Shown in pieces: positions 1 through 8,733 of a stretch of 64,000 bases of DNA. The notes under the pieces were generated by a model. It saw nothing but the letters and a program-made list of their open reading frames with translations. It had not been told where the DNA came from and ran no database searches. A program made the position numbers and the translations under genes. The DNA lies in assembly GCF_017302985.1 (NCBI RefSeq), contig NZ_JAFIMU010000007.1:2356001-2420000 (forward strand). Direction: 5' to 3'. The stretch comes from Corallococcus macrosporus. Its GTDB lineage: Bacteria; Myxococcota; Myxococcia; Myxococcales; Myxococcaceae. Each line of letters opens with the position of its first letter. Position 1 is the first letter of the stretch.

Positions 1-1996
1 AGCCCTTGAACTCCAGCTGCGCCTGGGCGGGCTGCTCGGGGTCGAAGTTGAGCACCACGGCCGTGAGCTTCTTGCCGGAGGCGTCCCGGGACGCGAAGAG
101 GCTGGTGCCCTCCGGCGCGGTGGTGGCCAGGCCGTTGTCCTGGAAGCGGCCGCCCCTGCCGTCGAAGTCGCGGTACGCGCGGAACGCCCAGAACGTGGGG
201 CTGTTCTCCGCGGGGTACTGCCAGAAGAACGCGGACGTGAGCCCCTGCTGCCCGAAGCGGCCCAGGGCCTCCGCCTGCGCCAGGCCGCCGCTCATGTGCT
301 TCATGGCGCCGAAGTTGTACTCGCCAATGGACATGCCCCGGCCGGGGTAGTTCTCCGCGATCCACTGCTTCACGCGCGGAATCAGCTGGATGGGCTCGGC
401 GATCCAGGACTCGTCCTTGTACGTGGGGTCCCACAGCGCGCGCGTGGAGCGGATCCGCCGCGCGTTGGTGTCCGGATCCGTTGCGCCCTCCAGGCCCAGG
501 CCCACGTTGGTCTGCGGGTAGAAGTGCACGTCCACCACGTCCAGCAGGCGCACGCCGGTCTTCTTCTCGTAGTCGCGCAGCTCGCGCAGGTACCACGCCA
601 GGAGGGGCACGTCGCCGTGGGCGCGGCGGTCGGTGTACGGCGGGCGGCCGGGAGCGAAGTCCGCGGCGGACCAGAAGTAGTTCGTCCAGCCCCACTCCGC
701 GGGACCGGCGATGACCGCCTCCGGATCCGCCTTCCGCACGGCGGTGCCGTAGTCGATGGTGCGCTTGAGCAGCTCGTCGTAGGTGAGCGGCTCGGGGTGC
801 ACGTCCCGGTGCGTGGAGCTCCAGAGGGCGGGCTCGTTGTCCAGGATGTACATGTTCACGCCGCGCTTCGCGGACTTGAGCGACTTCACCCACTCGCCAA
901 TGAACTCCGGCGGGGCCTGCACGCTGGTGGTCGTGGGCTGGCCGGGCACCAGGGGCGTGCCGTCGCGGCGCACGCCGTTGCCGCCCGCGGGCTCCGTGTC
1001 GTCCTGGGCCTGCTGCGGGCCGAACTCGGACACCGGGAAGCCCACGGAGGACGTGTCCTTGGCCACCCAGCCAATCAGCGGCAGCGTGAGCGCGGACTGC
1101 ACGTTGTTCTTCCGGTTGGACTCCAGGAAGTCATCCGCGCCGAAGCCCAGCTGCACGTTGCGGAAGTACCAGTCGTTGCCGGTGTTCCACGCGCGCCCCA
1201 GCTTCCAGTTGTAGCGGGACGTGGGGTTGCCGCCCCAGCGGCGGATGGTGGCGCCCAGCTTCCACTGGTGCGTGTCCGTCGTCTCCTTGTTGCCGTCCAG
1301 CGCGATGCCGTAGATGAGCGGGTTGATGGGCTTGGACGGCGCGGTGCAGTCGATGACCATCTTCGACTCGCGGCCGTCGCCCCGGCCCATGCGCCCGCCG
1401 CCCGCGGCCCGGGCCGCCGCCACGTCCGGCGACAGCGGCACCAGCGCCACCTTGTCGAAGAGCACCCAGTCCCGGGCCACCTCCTTCGACGCGCGGAACA
1501 CCAGCCGGTCGAAGGGCTCGCTGCGCGGGTTGAGGACCTCCATGGGCACGACGACCTCCGCCCACTCGCGGTCCTTCTTGACGATGAACTCCGGGCTGAT
1601 CCGCACGTGCGGGAACGTGGCGGCGCCGGGGGCGTCCAGGCGTACGTCCAGGAACTCGCCGTAGGCCTCCGGCGCGGTGAAGCGGAACGTCAGCGCGCCG
1701 TACGCGCCCGGCAGCTTGGGCCGGTAGAGGATCCACCCGCCGTAGTTGAACATCCGCAGGCGCGCGGGCGCCCCCTTGGGCGTCTCACGCGGTGCCCAGC
1801 CGATGTCCTTCCAGCCCGCCTGGAGGCCCCCGTCGTAGACGGCCACCGTGTCCGTGGGGGCGGGCGGCGAGGCCGGCTGCGTGGCGTCCTTCGAGGCGCC
1901 CTGCTGCGCCATCGCCACGCCCGCGCCGCTGCCCAGCACCGCGCAGGTGAGGATGACGGTGCGCTTCCACCGCGCGTGCTTCGCCCTGTCTGCCAT
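1..1996 (-). CDS. epsB: EpsB-like secreted glycoside hydrolase family 44 (C-terminus cut by window edge)
   Basis: Reading from ATG at 1996 to the window edge gives 665 residues with no stop. An N-terminal signal peptide is visible (basic MADRAKHARWKR, then a hydrophobic run ending AMA). The middle and C-terminal parts match GH44 endo-beta-glucanases. LDNEPALWSSTHRD carries the likely acid/base Glu (about residue 388) and MSIGEYNFGA the likely nucleophile Glu (about 559). The GH44 domain is preceded by a roughly 200-residue beta-rich, carbohydrate-binding-like segment. It lies 66 bp after epsC on the same strand, in the same order as epsB in the M. xanthus eps cluster. It may trim or release EPS; that role is inference. 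epsA would lie beyond the edge. Confidence 0.88.
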   Translation of the reverse strand, partial: MADRAKHARWKRTVILTCAVLGSGAGVAMAQQGASKDATQPASPPAPTDTVAVYDGGLQAGWKDIGWAPRETPKGAPARLRMFNYGGWILYRPKLPGAYGALTFRFTAPEAYGEFLDVRLDAPGAATFPHVRISPEFIVKKDREWAEVVVPMEVLNPRSEPFDRLVFRASKEVARDWVLFDKVALVPLSPDVAAARAAGGGRMGRGDGRESKMVIDCTAPSKPINPLIYGIALDGNKETTDTHQWKLGATIRRWGGNPTSRYNWKLGRAWNTGNDWYFRNVQLGFGADDFLESNRKNNVQSALTLPLIGWVAKDTSSVGFPVSEFGPQQAQDDTEPAGGNGVRRDGTPLVPGQPTTTSVQAPPEFIGEWVKSLKSAKRGVNMYILDNEPALWSSTHRDVHPEPLTYDELLKRTIDYGTAVRKADPEAVIAGPAEWGWTNYFWSAADFAPGRPPYTDRRAHGDVPLLAWYLRELRDYEKKTGVRLLDVVDVHFYPQTNVGLGLEGATDPDTNARRIRSTRALWDPTYKDESWIAEPIQLIPRVKQWIAENYPGRGMSIGEYNFGAMKHMSGGLAQAEALGRFGQQGLTSAFFWQYPAENSPTFWAFRAYRDFDGRGGRFQDNGLATTAPEGTSLFASRDASGKKLTAVVLNFDPEQPAQAQLEFKG

Positions 1997-2062
1997 GACC
2001 TTCTTCAACGCATCCCCCGGAACGAACCCGGCACAGCGGATCAACTTCAAGCAGCGAGACGG

Positions 2063-2608
2063 CTACAGCGGGACCTCGTCCAGGTCCTTGCGCGGGAAGA
2101 TGCGCGCGGGGATGCCCACCGCGACGCTGTCCGGCGGCACGTCCTGGAGCACCACCGCGTTCGCGCCAATGCGCGACCGCGCGCCGATGCGCACGGGGCC
2201 GAGGATGCGGGCGCCCGCGCCAATCCAGACGTCGTCCTCGATGACGGGATAGCCGTTGTCCTTGGCGGTGCCCACGGTGTTGTTGCCGTAGAAGCGCACG
2301 CGGTCGCCGATGCGCGCGTCCCCGCCGATGACGACGCCCAGGCTGTGCACGAAGTACACGCCCTTGCCCAGCGTCACGTCCTTGCCGATTTCAATGCCCA
2401 TCACCGCCGTCTGCGCCACGCGCAGCACGTGGTTCACCAGCGGGATGTGCAGGGCCAGCGCCGCCTCGCGCGCGCGGTTGAGCGCGGTGATGCGGTACGA
2501 ATCACTGGTCAGCACCACCTTGGCGATGGACTTCGCGTCCGACGAACCGGTGGCCGCCTTGGCCATCTCCAGCGCGTCCGAGATGAGGGCTCCGAACATG
2601 GCTTTCAT
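2063..2608 (-). CDS. epsC: EpsC, serine acetyltransferase-like hexapeptide-repeat protein
   Basis: The product is 181 aa. The C-terminal two thirds are left-handed beta-helix hexapeptide repeats (VTLGKGVYFVHSLGVVIGGD, then IEDDVWIGAGARILGPVRIG), ending with the usual VAVGIPARI motif of CysE-type acetyltransferases. It is shorter than housekeeping CysE (about 270 aa), which fits an O-acetyltransferase acting on sugar intermediates. Start ATG 2608 overlaps the epsD stop by 4 bp (ATGA), so the two are probably translationally coupled. The EPS-acetylation role is inferred from its position between epsD and epsB. Confidence 0.88.
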   Translation of the reverse strand: MKAMFGALISDALEMAKAATGSSDAKSIAKVVLTSDSYRITALNRAREAALALHIPLVNHVLRVAQTAVMGIEIGKDVTLGKGVYFVHSLGVVIGGDARIGDRVRFYGNNTVGTAKDNGYPVIEDDVWIGAGARILGPVRIGARSRIGANAVVLQDVPPDSVAVGIPARIFPRKDLDEVPL

Positions 2609-3642
2609 CCTTGGGGATTTCCCCGGCCCTGCAGGTAGCGAGCGACGCCCTTGGCCACGCCCCGCCAGCCGCCGGCCTCCGTGCGGGCGCCGCGCAGGTA
2701 CTCCATGCCGTACGCCACGGAGGTGCCCGCGAACGCGGCGCCCGTGAGCCCCAGCTTGTCCGCGACGGTGGAGGCCTTCACCACGGCCTCCGTCAGCTTG
2801 CGGGACGCTTCCGGCGCCACCACCGCGGAGGCGAGCAGCGGGCGCGACAGCAGGTTCGTCTCGAAGAAGAGGCGCCAGGGGTTCACGCCCTTCACGTCCG
2901 GGTGCTTCACGGACACGTGGGTGTCGAACATGCCGTAGCGGTGGGCGCGGCGGATCCACTTCTCGAAGCTGACGTGGTCGCTGCCGTGCAGCACGTACGC
3001 GTCCGGCGCGAAGAGGAACGCGCAGCCGGCCTTCTCCAGGCGCACGCCCAGCTCCACGTCTTCCGACTGGCCCAGCGTCTTGTCGAAGCCGCCCACGCCC
3101 ACGTAGTCCGCGCGGGGGAAGGACACGTTGCCCGTGTAGAGGTGGTTGCCGCGCGCCTTCGCGCCGGGGACGGACAGCTCCTCGGCCATGCGGTTGTTGA
3201 GGTACGCGTACCAGCGCTCGAAGAGAGGCATCTCCCCGATTTCGGGGTCCGGCCGGATGCGGCCCAGCACCACGTTGCGCGAGCCCGGCGGGTGGTGGGC
3301 CAGGTGGCGCGCGAGGAAGTCGGAGGCCACCTGCATGTCGTCATCCGTGACGAGCACCGTGGCGCCCCGCGCGGCCAGCACGCCCCGGTGCCGCGCGGCG
3401 GCGGCGCCCGCGTTCTGCTGCACCTCCACGCGCAGGGTGTAGGGCAGCTTGAGCGCGGACAGCGGCCCCTTCACGTCGGAGGCGGAGCCGTCGTCCACCA
3501 CCACCACCTCGAAGTCCTCGGGCGGCAGCGTCTGGCCGGCCAACTGCTGGAGCAGGCGGGTGATGAGGGGCAGCCGGTTGTACGTGGCGATGACGACGCT
3601 GAGCCGGGGGGCCGGGCCAGCGGAGGAGTCGGAAGGGCTCAT
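2605..3642 (-). CDS. epsD: EpsD, family 2 glycosyltransferase
   Basis: The product is 345 aa with a GT-A fold. It begins near the start with LSVVIATYNRLPLITRLL, followed by VVVVDDGSASD (nucleotide binding), LVTDDDMQ (metal-binding Asp cluster) and GQSEDVELGVRLEKAG (the ED motif holding the catalytic base). No membrane segments are evident, so it should act at the cytoplasmic face, adding a sugar to the lipid-linked repeat unit. Start ATG 3642 overlaps the upstream stop by 4 bp. It belongs to the minus-strand unit with the kinase-like gene, epsC and epsB. Sugar specificity cannot be read from the sequence. Confidence 0.88.
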   Translation of the reverse strand: MSPSDSSAGPAPRLSVVIATYNRLPLITRLLQQLAGQTLPPEDFEVVVVDDGSASDVKGPLSALKLPYTLRVEVQQNAGAAAARHRGVLAARGATVLVTDDDMQVASDFLARHLAHHPPGSRNVVLGRIRPDPEIGEMPLFERWYAYLNNRMAEELSVPGAKARGNHLYTGNVSFPRADYVGVGGFDKTLGQSEDVELGVRLEKAGCAFLFAPDAYVLHGSDHVSFEKWIRRAHRYGMFDTHVSVKHPDVKGVNPWRLFFETNLLSRPLLASAVVAPEASRKLTEAVVKASTVADKLGLTGAAFAGTSVAYGMEYLRGARTEAGGWRGVAKGVARYLQGRGNPQG

Positions 3643-4160
3643 GGCTTCTTCTTCTTGGCGGCGTCGGCGCGCTTCTGCTTCTTCGTGGGACGCGGGAAGG
3701 TGACGCTGCCGGCGAAGCGGTCCTCGCCCACCAGCTCCAGGGTCTTCCGCGCGGAGCCGAAGTCCGTCTCGCCCAGCGTGACGACCAGCAGGGCGGTGTC
3801 CGCGGCCAGGGCCAGCGGCAGGCTCGCCGGGTGCGTGAGCAGCGAGTCGATGACCACGATGACCCGCTCGCCCTGCTCCACGCGGCGGCGGACCTCCAGG
3901 ACCATGCGCGGGGCGCCGGCGGGCTCGATGCCGGTGGCGTCCACCAGGCGCAGAGGCGGCTCCGGGTAGGGCGAACCGGCCTCCATCAGCGCCTGGGCCG
4001 CGTCCAGCGCGGGGGAGCCGGGGTGGGCGGGGACGACGACGAGGTAGCTCCAGGCGCGGCGGTCCAGCGCGAACCACAGCCGCGACAGCTCCGGCGAGGG
4101 CACGGCGCTCGCGGGCGGGGTCTCCTCGGAGGGTGACGGGGGGCTTGAATCGGCGGACAT
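3639..4160 (-). CDS. BY-kinase-like protein without Walker A lysine (eps cluster)
   Basis: The product is 173 aa. The fold pattern matches the cytoplasmic domain of bacterial tyrosine autokinases (Wzc/CapB type). LVVVPAHPGSPALDAAQALM aligns with the Walker A strand and loop, LRLVDATGIEP with the Walker A' region, and VIVVIDSLLTHPASLPLALA plus LLVVTLGETDFGSARKTLEL with the Walker B region. The GEGKST residues that hold ATP are missing (GSPALD instead). The C-terminal tail is lysine-rich (KKQKRADAAKKKKP) where a kinase would carry a tyrosine cluster. It heads the unit containing epsD, epsC and epsB. EpsV elsewhere in the locus lacks a kinase domain, so this may be its non-catalytic partner (inference). 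Confidence 0.7.
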   Translation of the reverse strand: MSADSSPPSPSEETPPASAVPSPELSRLWFALDRRAWSYLVVVPAHPGSPALDAAQALMEAGSPYPEPPLRLVDATGIEPAGAPRMVLEVRRRVEQGERVIVVIDSLLTHPASLPLALAADTALLVVTLGETDFGSARKTLELVGEDRFAGSVTFPRPTKKQKRADAAKKKKP

Positions 4161-4331
4161 GGGAGCGCGGACGGTATAACGCAATGAGGCGTCATGACCC
4201 AACGACCCGGGCGGGCGGGCAGGCGAAGGAGCGCGCCACCGGTCTGCTGTCACGCCTGACACCCCCACCGCATCCCCTGGCCCCTTCCGGGCGCGGGGAG
4301 CGAGGGGGACGCGGCGTGTTATGGATGGGGC

Positions 4332-5555
4332 GTGCAGAAGATCGGCTACCTGATTCCCGAGTTCCCCGGACAGACCCACATCTTCTTCTGGCGCGAGCTG
4401 CAGGCGCTGCCGGGGAAGGGTGTGTCGCCGGAGCTGGTGTCCACCCGTCCGCCGCCCGCGCGCATCATCAGCCACAGCTGGGCCCGCGAGGCCATGTCGC
4501 GCACGGAGTACCTGGCGCCGCCGCCGCCCCTGGGCGTGCTGAGCGCCGCGCTGGAGATTGCCCGGGCCATGCCCACGGGCTGGGCGCGGGTGCTGGCCTC
4601 CATCGCCCGGGCGGAAGGGCTGGACGCGAAGGGCCGCGCGCAACTGGTGGCGTTCGCGGTGATGGGCGGCCGGCTGGCGTCGCTGGCGCGCGAGCGCGGC
4701 TGGACGCACGTGCACGTGCACTCCTGCGCCAACGCGGCGCACGTGGCCATGTTCGCGCACCTGTTGTCGGGGCTCACGTACAGCATGACGCTGCACGGGC
4801 CGCTGGACGACTACGGGCCGAACCAGCGGGAGAAGTGGCGGCACGCGAAGTTCGCCTTCGTCATCACGAAGAAGCTCTTGGCGGAGGTGCGTCAGGCGCT
4901 GGCCGGGAGCCTGCCGGACCGGATTGAGCTGGCGCCCATGGGCGTGGAGCTGTCGCGCTTCCAGCGCACGGTGGCCTACGAGCCGTGGTCCGGAGAGGGC
5001 CCGCTGCGGCTGTTCGCGTGCGGCCGGCTGAACCCGTGCAAGGGGCACGCGGACCTCATCGACGCGGTGGGGATGCTGCGCAAGAAGGGCATCGACGCGC
5101 GGCTGTCCATCGCGGGCGAGGACGAGGCGGGCGGCACCACGTACCGCAAGGTGCTGGAGGCGAAGCTCGCGCAGGACGGCCTCACGGACGCGGTGACGCT
5201 GCTGGGCGCGGTGAGCGAGGACGTGGTGAAGGACGGCATCCAGCGCTCGCACCTGTTCTCGCTGGCGAGCCTCCAGGAGCCGCTGGGCGTGGCCATCATG
5301 GAGGCCATGGCCATGCGCGCGCCGGTGGTGGTGACGGGCGCGGGCGGCGTGAAGGAGCTGGTGGACGACGGCGTGGACGGCGTGCTGGTGCCGCCGCAGG
5401 CCCCCGCGGTGCTGGCGGAGAAGCTGGAGAAGCTGGCGCGGGACCCTGCGGAAGCGGTCCGCCTGGGCGAGGCCGGCCGCCGCAAGGTGGAGGAGCAGTT
5501 CAGCAGCGAGCGCAGCGCGGACATGCTGGCGCGGATGCTGGACGCGCGGCCCTAA
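4332..5555 (+). CDS. epsE: EpsE, family 4 glycosyltransferase
   Basis: The product is 407 aa from GTG 4332; the two upstream ATGs at 4321 and 4325 are out of frame. It has a GT-B architecture. The C-terminal Rossmann half shows RLFACGRLNPCKGHADLIDA (the typical G-x-L-x-x-x-K-G strand-loop) and SLQEPLGVAIMEAMAMRAPV, the EX7E motif that contacts the sugar nucleotide. It is divergent from the epsD unit and converges with the next gene, overlapping it by 4 bp. The likely role is transfer of one sugar of the EPS repeat unit on the cytoplasmic side. Confidence 0.88.
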   Translation: MQKIGYLIPEFPGQTHIFFWRELQALPGKGVSPELVSTRPPPARIISHSWAREAMSRTEYLAPPPPLGVLSAALEIARAMPTGWARVLASIARAEGLDAKGRAQLVAFAVMGGRLASLARERGWTHVHVHSCANAAHVAMFAHLLSGLTYSMTLHGPLDDYGPNQREKWRHAKFAFVITKKLLAEVRQALAGSLPDRIELAPMGVELSRFQRTVAYEPWSGEGPLRLFACGRLNPCKGHADLIDAVGMLRKKGIDARLSIAGEDEAGGTTYRKVLEAKLAQDGLTDAVTLLGAVSEDVVKDGIQRSHLFSLASLQEPLGVAIMEAMAMRAPVVVTGAGGVKELVDDGVDGVLVPPQAPAVLAEKLEKLARDPAEAVRLGEAGRRKVEEQFSSERSADMLARMLDARP

Positions 5556-6244
5556 CGCACGGCCTTCCAGAAGAACAGGGCGGTGGCGCGCTTGCTGCGT
5601 TTGTCGCCCTGCCCGAAGTACGCGGTCGCCGAGTGCACGAAGTCGGCTCGGTAGACGATGAGGCGGTTGAAGACGTTCTCCACCTCCACGTCCTGCACCC
5701 ACGCGTTCGCGGGCAGCCGCGTCACGCCGAAGGCCTGGGTGAGGTTGGCGCAGCCGGGAGGGCAGGTGTTGCCGCCCAGTCCGCCCGTGGACAGGCGCAG
5801 CCGGTAGAAGGACGTGCCCACGTGCCTCACGGGCGGCCGGGGGTGCAGGTAGATGACGCCCGCGAAGTCACACAGCGCCAGCGAGTCCACGTGCGGCTTG
5901 GCGGTGGACTCCTTCTCCCCCACCAGTTGCACGTGGTTGTGTGACAGCGAGCCCTGCGCCGGGGCCTCCTGCTTGAGGCCGCGCACGCCGGCCTGTTCGC
6001 AAATCCAGCGCTCCACGGGCGCCAGCTCTTCCGGAGTGAGCGCGTGGGGCGCGCGGATGCCGGGCCAGATTTCGGGGCGCCAGGGCGCGCCCTGGGTCCA
6101 GTCCTCGCGGGCCAGGTTGCGCTCGTAGACCTCCAGCGCGTTGGGCAGGACGTTGTCCTTGATCCAGTAGTCCCGTCCCAGCTTCGGCTTCCGGTACGGA
6201 AGCACGTCGCGGACGGCCGACTCGGGGCGCCGGGTTTCGAGCAC
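5552..6244 (-). CDS. DUF6445-like 2OG-Fe(II) oxygenase-fold protein
   Basis: The product is 230 aa from GTG 6244. KPHVDSL provides an HxD pair and VYRADFVHSA a distal His, followed by basic residues (DKRSKRATALFFW). This is the His-Asp-His plus Arg layout of 2-oxoglutarate/Fe(II) oxygenases, and the overall sequence resembles the DUF6445 family. IYLHPRPPVRHVGTSFYRLR fits the strand that carries substrate residues in that family. Its location inside the eps locus suggests hydroxylation of a peptide or sugar, but nothing in the sequence shows the substrate. A perfect 11-bp inverted repeat lies just upstream of its start. Confidence 0.6.
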   Translation of the reverse strand: MLETRRPESAVRDVLPYRKPKLGRDYWIKDNVLPNALEVYERNLAREDWTQGAPWRPEIWPGIRAPHALTPEELAPVERWICEQAGVRGLKQEAPAQGSLSHNHVQLVGEKESTAKPHVDSLALCDFAGVIYLHPRPPVRHVGTSFYRLRLSTGGLGGNTCPPGCANLTQAFGVTRLPANAWVQDVEVENVFNRLIVYRADFVHSATAYFGQGDKRSKRATALFFWKAVR

Positions 6245-6275
6245 GAGGGAATGCCGCCTTCCTGCCTCGCGGCCA

Positions 6276-6318
6276 GCGCCGGATCCGTCATGGGGTGTGG
6301 GGCAGGAGGATCCGGCGC
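6276..6318. repeat. 11-bp perfect inverted repeat with 21-nt loop
   Basis: GCGCCGGATCC at 6276-6286 is matched by its exact reverse complement GGATCCGGCGC at 6308-6318. It sits about 30 bp upstream of the GTG of the oxygenase-like gene, within its expected 5' leader, so it could be an operator or an RNA hairpin. Confidence 0.7.
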
Positions 6319-6386
6319 CGGCCGCGGGACAGGGGACGTGTCAGCAAGAACCCTGCCGTGGTTTCACGCGTGTTTCATGCGCCAAA

Positions 6387-6448
6387 CCGGGGCGTTCTGC
6401 CCCACGCGCCCACGGGTTCAGCGGATCCGGGGCGTTTTGCCCCACGCG
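6387..6448. repeat. Tandem pair of CCGGGGCGTTYTGCCCCACGCG elements
   Basis: The 20-bp elements around 6389-6403 and 6429-6443 are identical except for one C/T difference. Each is itself an inverted repeat (GGGGC-N5-GCCCC), and they are exactly 40 bp apart, close to four helical turns. A partial inverted copy sharing GGATCC and TGCCCCAC lies at 6297-6313. Spacing and symmetry suggest protein-binding sites. Confidence 0.6.
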
Positions 6449-6734
6449 ACGCGGGGCCGGTCAATCGCCCCGGAGGGTCTTCGTCGGCAGGAGCTGCTTG
6501 GGGTGACGACTGCTGATCATCCCAGCCAATTTGTGTCGGAAACCCCGGGACGCATGCCCCCGGTGGACACCCGAAAGACAGACACTGGATGCATTCGCGA
6601 CAGCGGCGGTGGAAATCACCGGGTGGGATAGGATTTCCAGACACTCTGAGTAATTCAGGTAAAGGGTGCGAAGCCTTATTTGGAAACCTTTGTCATCATG
6701 GTCATGCACGGAACGCGGCTCGGGGGGCACTTCC

Positions 6735-7283
6735 ATGGCTGACAAAGAGATGCAGACGTTCGCGGAGCTGGTCATCCAATTCCGTTCTGGGCTCCTGAAG
6801 CACGCCCAGCGCATCCTGGGGAACGCGGCGGACGCGGAGGACCTGGTGCAGCACGCGCTGGACGAGGCGTGGAAGGAGCGGCTGCATCTCCAGGGGGCGG
6901 AGGCCTTCCGGGCGTGGACGGGGCGGGTCATCAACACGCGGGCCATCAGCCTGTTGCGCCACCACCGCGCGGAGCAGCGCAAGGCGGTGAACGCGGGCTG
7001 GGTGACGGTGCTCGCGGACGACCCGGAGGAGGCCGAGGGCGGCGAGCTCTGGACCTTCATCCAGGAGAAGGACCTGCGCGAGGCGGTGGAGCGCCTGCCG
7101 CCGCAGCAGCGGGAGGTGTTCCACCTGCGCGCGCAGGGGCGCTCCTACGTGAGCATCGGCGCCCAGGTGGGCCGCTCCACGGGCACGGTGGGCTGGTGGC
7201 TCCACCAGGTGCGCGAACAGCTGCGTGAGCGGCTCCAGCCCATCGCGGAGCAGCGCAAGCTCTCCGTGGGCATGCGGCACTGA
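6735..7283 (+). CDS. ECF-type RNA polymerase sigma factor
   Basis: The product is 182 aa from ATG 6735, preceded by a G-rich ribosome site. Region 2 is seen in FRSGLLKHAQRILGNAADAE followed by DLVQHALDEAW. Region 4 is LPPQQREVFHLRAQGRSYVS with a helix-turn-helix continuing IGAQVGRSTGTVGWWLHQVR. No region 3 and no anti-sigma partner is adjacent. The next gene converges with a 1-bp gap and encodes an MscS channel, so envelope or osmotic stress is a possible signal (weak inference). The repeats upstream may be its control sites. Confidence 0.85.
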   Translation: MADKEMQTFAELVIQFRSGLLKHAQRILGNAADAEDLVQHALDEAWKERLHLQGAEAFRAWTGRVINTRAISLLRHHRAEQRKAVNAGWVTVLADDPEEAEGGELWTFIQEKDLREAVERLPPQQREVFHLRAQGRSYVSIGAQVGRSTGTVGWWLHQVREQLRERLQPIAEQRKLSVGMRH

Positions 7284-7284
7284 C

Positions 7285-8571
7285 TCACACGCGGGCGCTG
7301 TTTCCCGTCCGGGCAGGCAGCACGGCTCCGGCCTTCTCCTCCGGGAAGGGCAGGGGCGTGGCCTCCGCGCGCAAGAGCGGCAGCCCGTGCGGCTGGGCCT
7401 GGAGCCAGGCCACCAGTTTCTCGCGCACCAGGCAGCGCAGGTCGAACGCCTTGCCGGAATCCGCCGCGCTCACCAGGGCGCGCAGCTTCATGGTGCGCTC
7501 GCTCAGGTCCGTCACCTGCAGCCCCTGCACCTTGCCGTCCCACAGCCCGTTGGACTCCTTCTCCAGGATGCGCTTGAGCTCCGCGCGCACCGCGGGCACG
7601 TCCGTGCGGAAGTCCACGTACAGCTCCGCCGTGCCCAATATCTCCGGGGACACCTTGCTCCAGTTCTGGAAGGGCTTCTCCAGGAACTGCGTGATGGGGA
7701 TGACCAGCCGGCGCAGGTCCCACACCTTCACCACGACGTAGGTGAGGGTGATCTCCTCCACCCAGCCCCACTCGTTCTCGATGATGACCGTGTCGCCAAT
7801 GCGCATGGGCTGCGTGATGGACAGCTGGATGCCCGCCAGCAGCGTGGACAGCGACTTCTGCGCGGCCAGACCAATGGCCAGCCCCGCGATGCCCGCGGAC
7901 GCCAGCAGCGACACGCCCACGTTGCGCACCGCCTCGAACTGGAGGAGCAGGAGCGACGCGGCCACCAGCACCACCGCCACCTCCACCACCCGCCGCAGGA
8001 TGGACAACTGCGTGCGCAAGCCCCGCACCCGAGCGACGTCCGTGCCCTCCGGCGACTGAGCGACCTTCTGCTCCACGAACCGCGCCGCCCGGGTGAGGAA
8101 GCGCAGCACGAACAGCGCCACCGCCACGATGACCACCGAGCGCGCCCCCAGGTCCACCGCCGCCTCGGCCTCCACCGGCATCCGCAGGAACCGCGCCCCC
8201 GCCGCCGCCAGCATCCCCGCCAGCACGAAGCGGATGCTCCCCCGGCCCGCCGCCAGCAGCTCGTCGTCCCAGCCGGACTTCGTCAGCCCCGCGGCCCGGG
8301 CACCCACGCGCAGCGTCACCGCCTCCACCAGCCGCCCCAGCCCCCACGCCCCCATGAGCACCACCGCGAGCCCCAGCCACTGCCACGCCGCCAGCGTCCC
8401 CATCGGGCGCAGGAACACGGGCGGCAGCAGCTCCAGCAGCGGCGACCGGGGCTCCAGCCCGACCGTCTGGGCGAAGGCCACCCCGGGCCCCAGCAGCAGC
8501 ACTCCCCACGACCACGGCGTCACGAAACGGCGCACGGCACGCTCCTCATCCGGTAGATGATTTGAACGCAA
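7285..8571 (-). CDS. MscS-family mechanosensitive ion channel
   Basis: The product is 428 aa. Several N-terminal transmembrane helices precede the conserved pore helix and beta domain: SAGIAGLAIGLAAQKSLSTL is the Gly/Ala-rich TM3, followed by GIQLSITQPMRIGDTVIIEN and VEEITLTYVVVKVWDLRRLV, which are diagnostic of MscS. The C-terminal alpha/beta domain is present. It should open under membrane tension to release solutes. It converges on the sigma-factor gene. Confidence 0.9.
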   Translation of the reverse strand: MRSNHLPDEERAVRRFVTPWSWGVLLLGPGVAFAQTVGLEPRSPLLELLPPVFLRPMGTLAAWQWLGLAVVLMGAWGLGRLVEAVTLRVGARAAGLTKSGWDDELLAAGRGSIRFVLAGMLAAAGARFLRMPVEAEAAVDLGARSVVIVAVALFVLRFLTRAARFVEQKVAQSPEGTDVARVRGLRTQLSILRRVVEVAVVLVAASLLLLQFEAVRNVGVSLLASAGIAGLAIGLAAQKSLSTLLAGIQLSITQPMRIGDTVIIENEWGWVEEITLTYVVVKVWDLRRLVIPITQFLEKPFQNWSKVSPEILGTAELYVDFRTDVPAVRAELKRILEKESNGLWDGKVQGLQVTDLSERTMKLRALVSAADSGKAFDLRCLVREKLVAWLQAQPHGLPLLRAEATPLPFPEEKAGAVLPARTGNSARV

Positions 8572-8733
8572 ACAATCATCCCTGGCCGGAGCTGTCCACC
8601 GGGGATGACGCGAGACGCCAAGGGCCGGCCGCAGGGCGGACAGGCCCGCTATGACTTTCTTTGAATTCTGGTTTTGTAGTTTTGGCCGTGCTATGCGCTT
8701 TCCCGGTTCCCCTCACGGGAGCGGCGAGACGGG

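Larger units (their letters stand above)
6245..6734. other. Control region between the oxygenase-like gene and the sigma-factor gene
   Basis: This 490-bp region has no convincing gene. It holds an 11-bp perfect inverted repeat (6276-6286 with 6308-6318), two copies of a GGGGC-N5-GCCCC element 40 bp apart (6389 and 6429), and an AT-richer stretch at about 6610-6710 just before the sigma-factor gene, where its promoter should lie. No -35/-10 pair could be assigned with confidence. Confidence 0.5.

Noticed and set aside
296-2638. A 780-aa plus-strand ORF opposite epsB and epsC
   Set aside because: Its product is Arg/His/Ala-rich with no domain, while the opposite strand encodes GH44 and hexapeptide-repeat motifs; it is an antisense shadow of high third-position GC.
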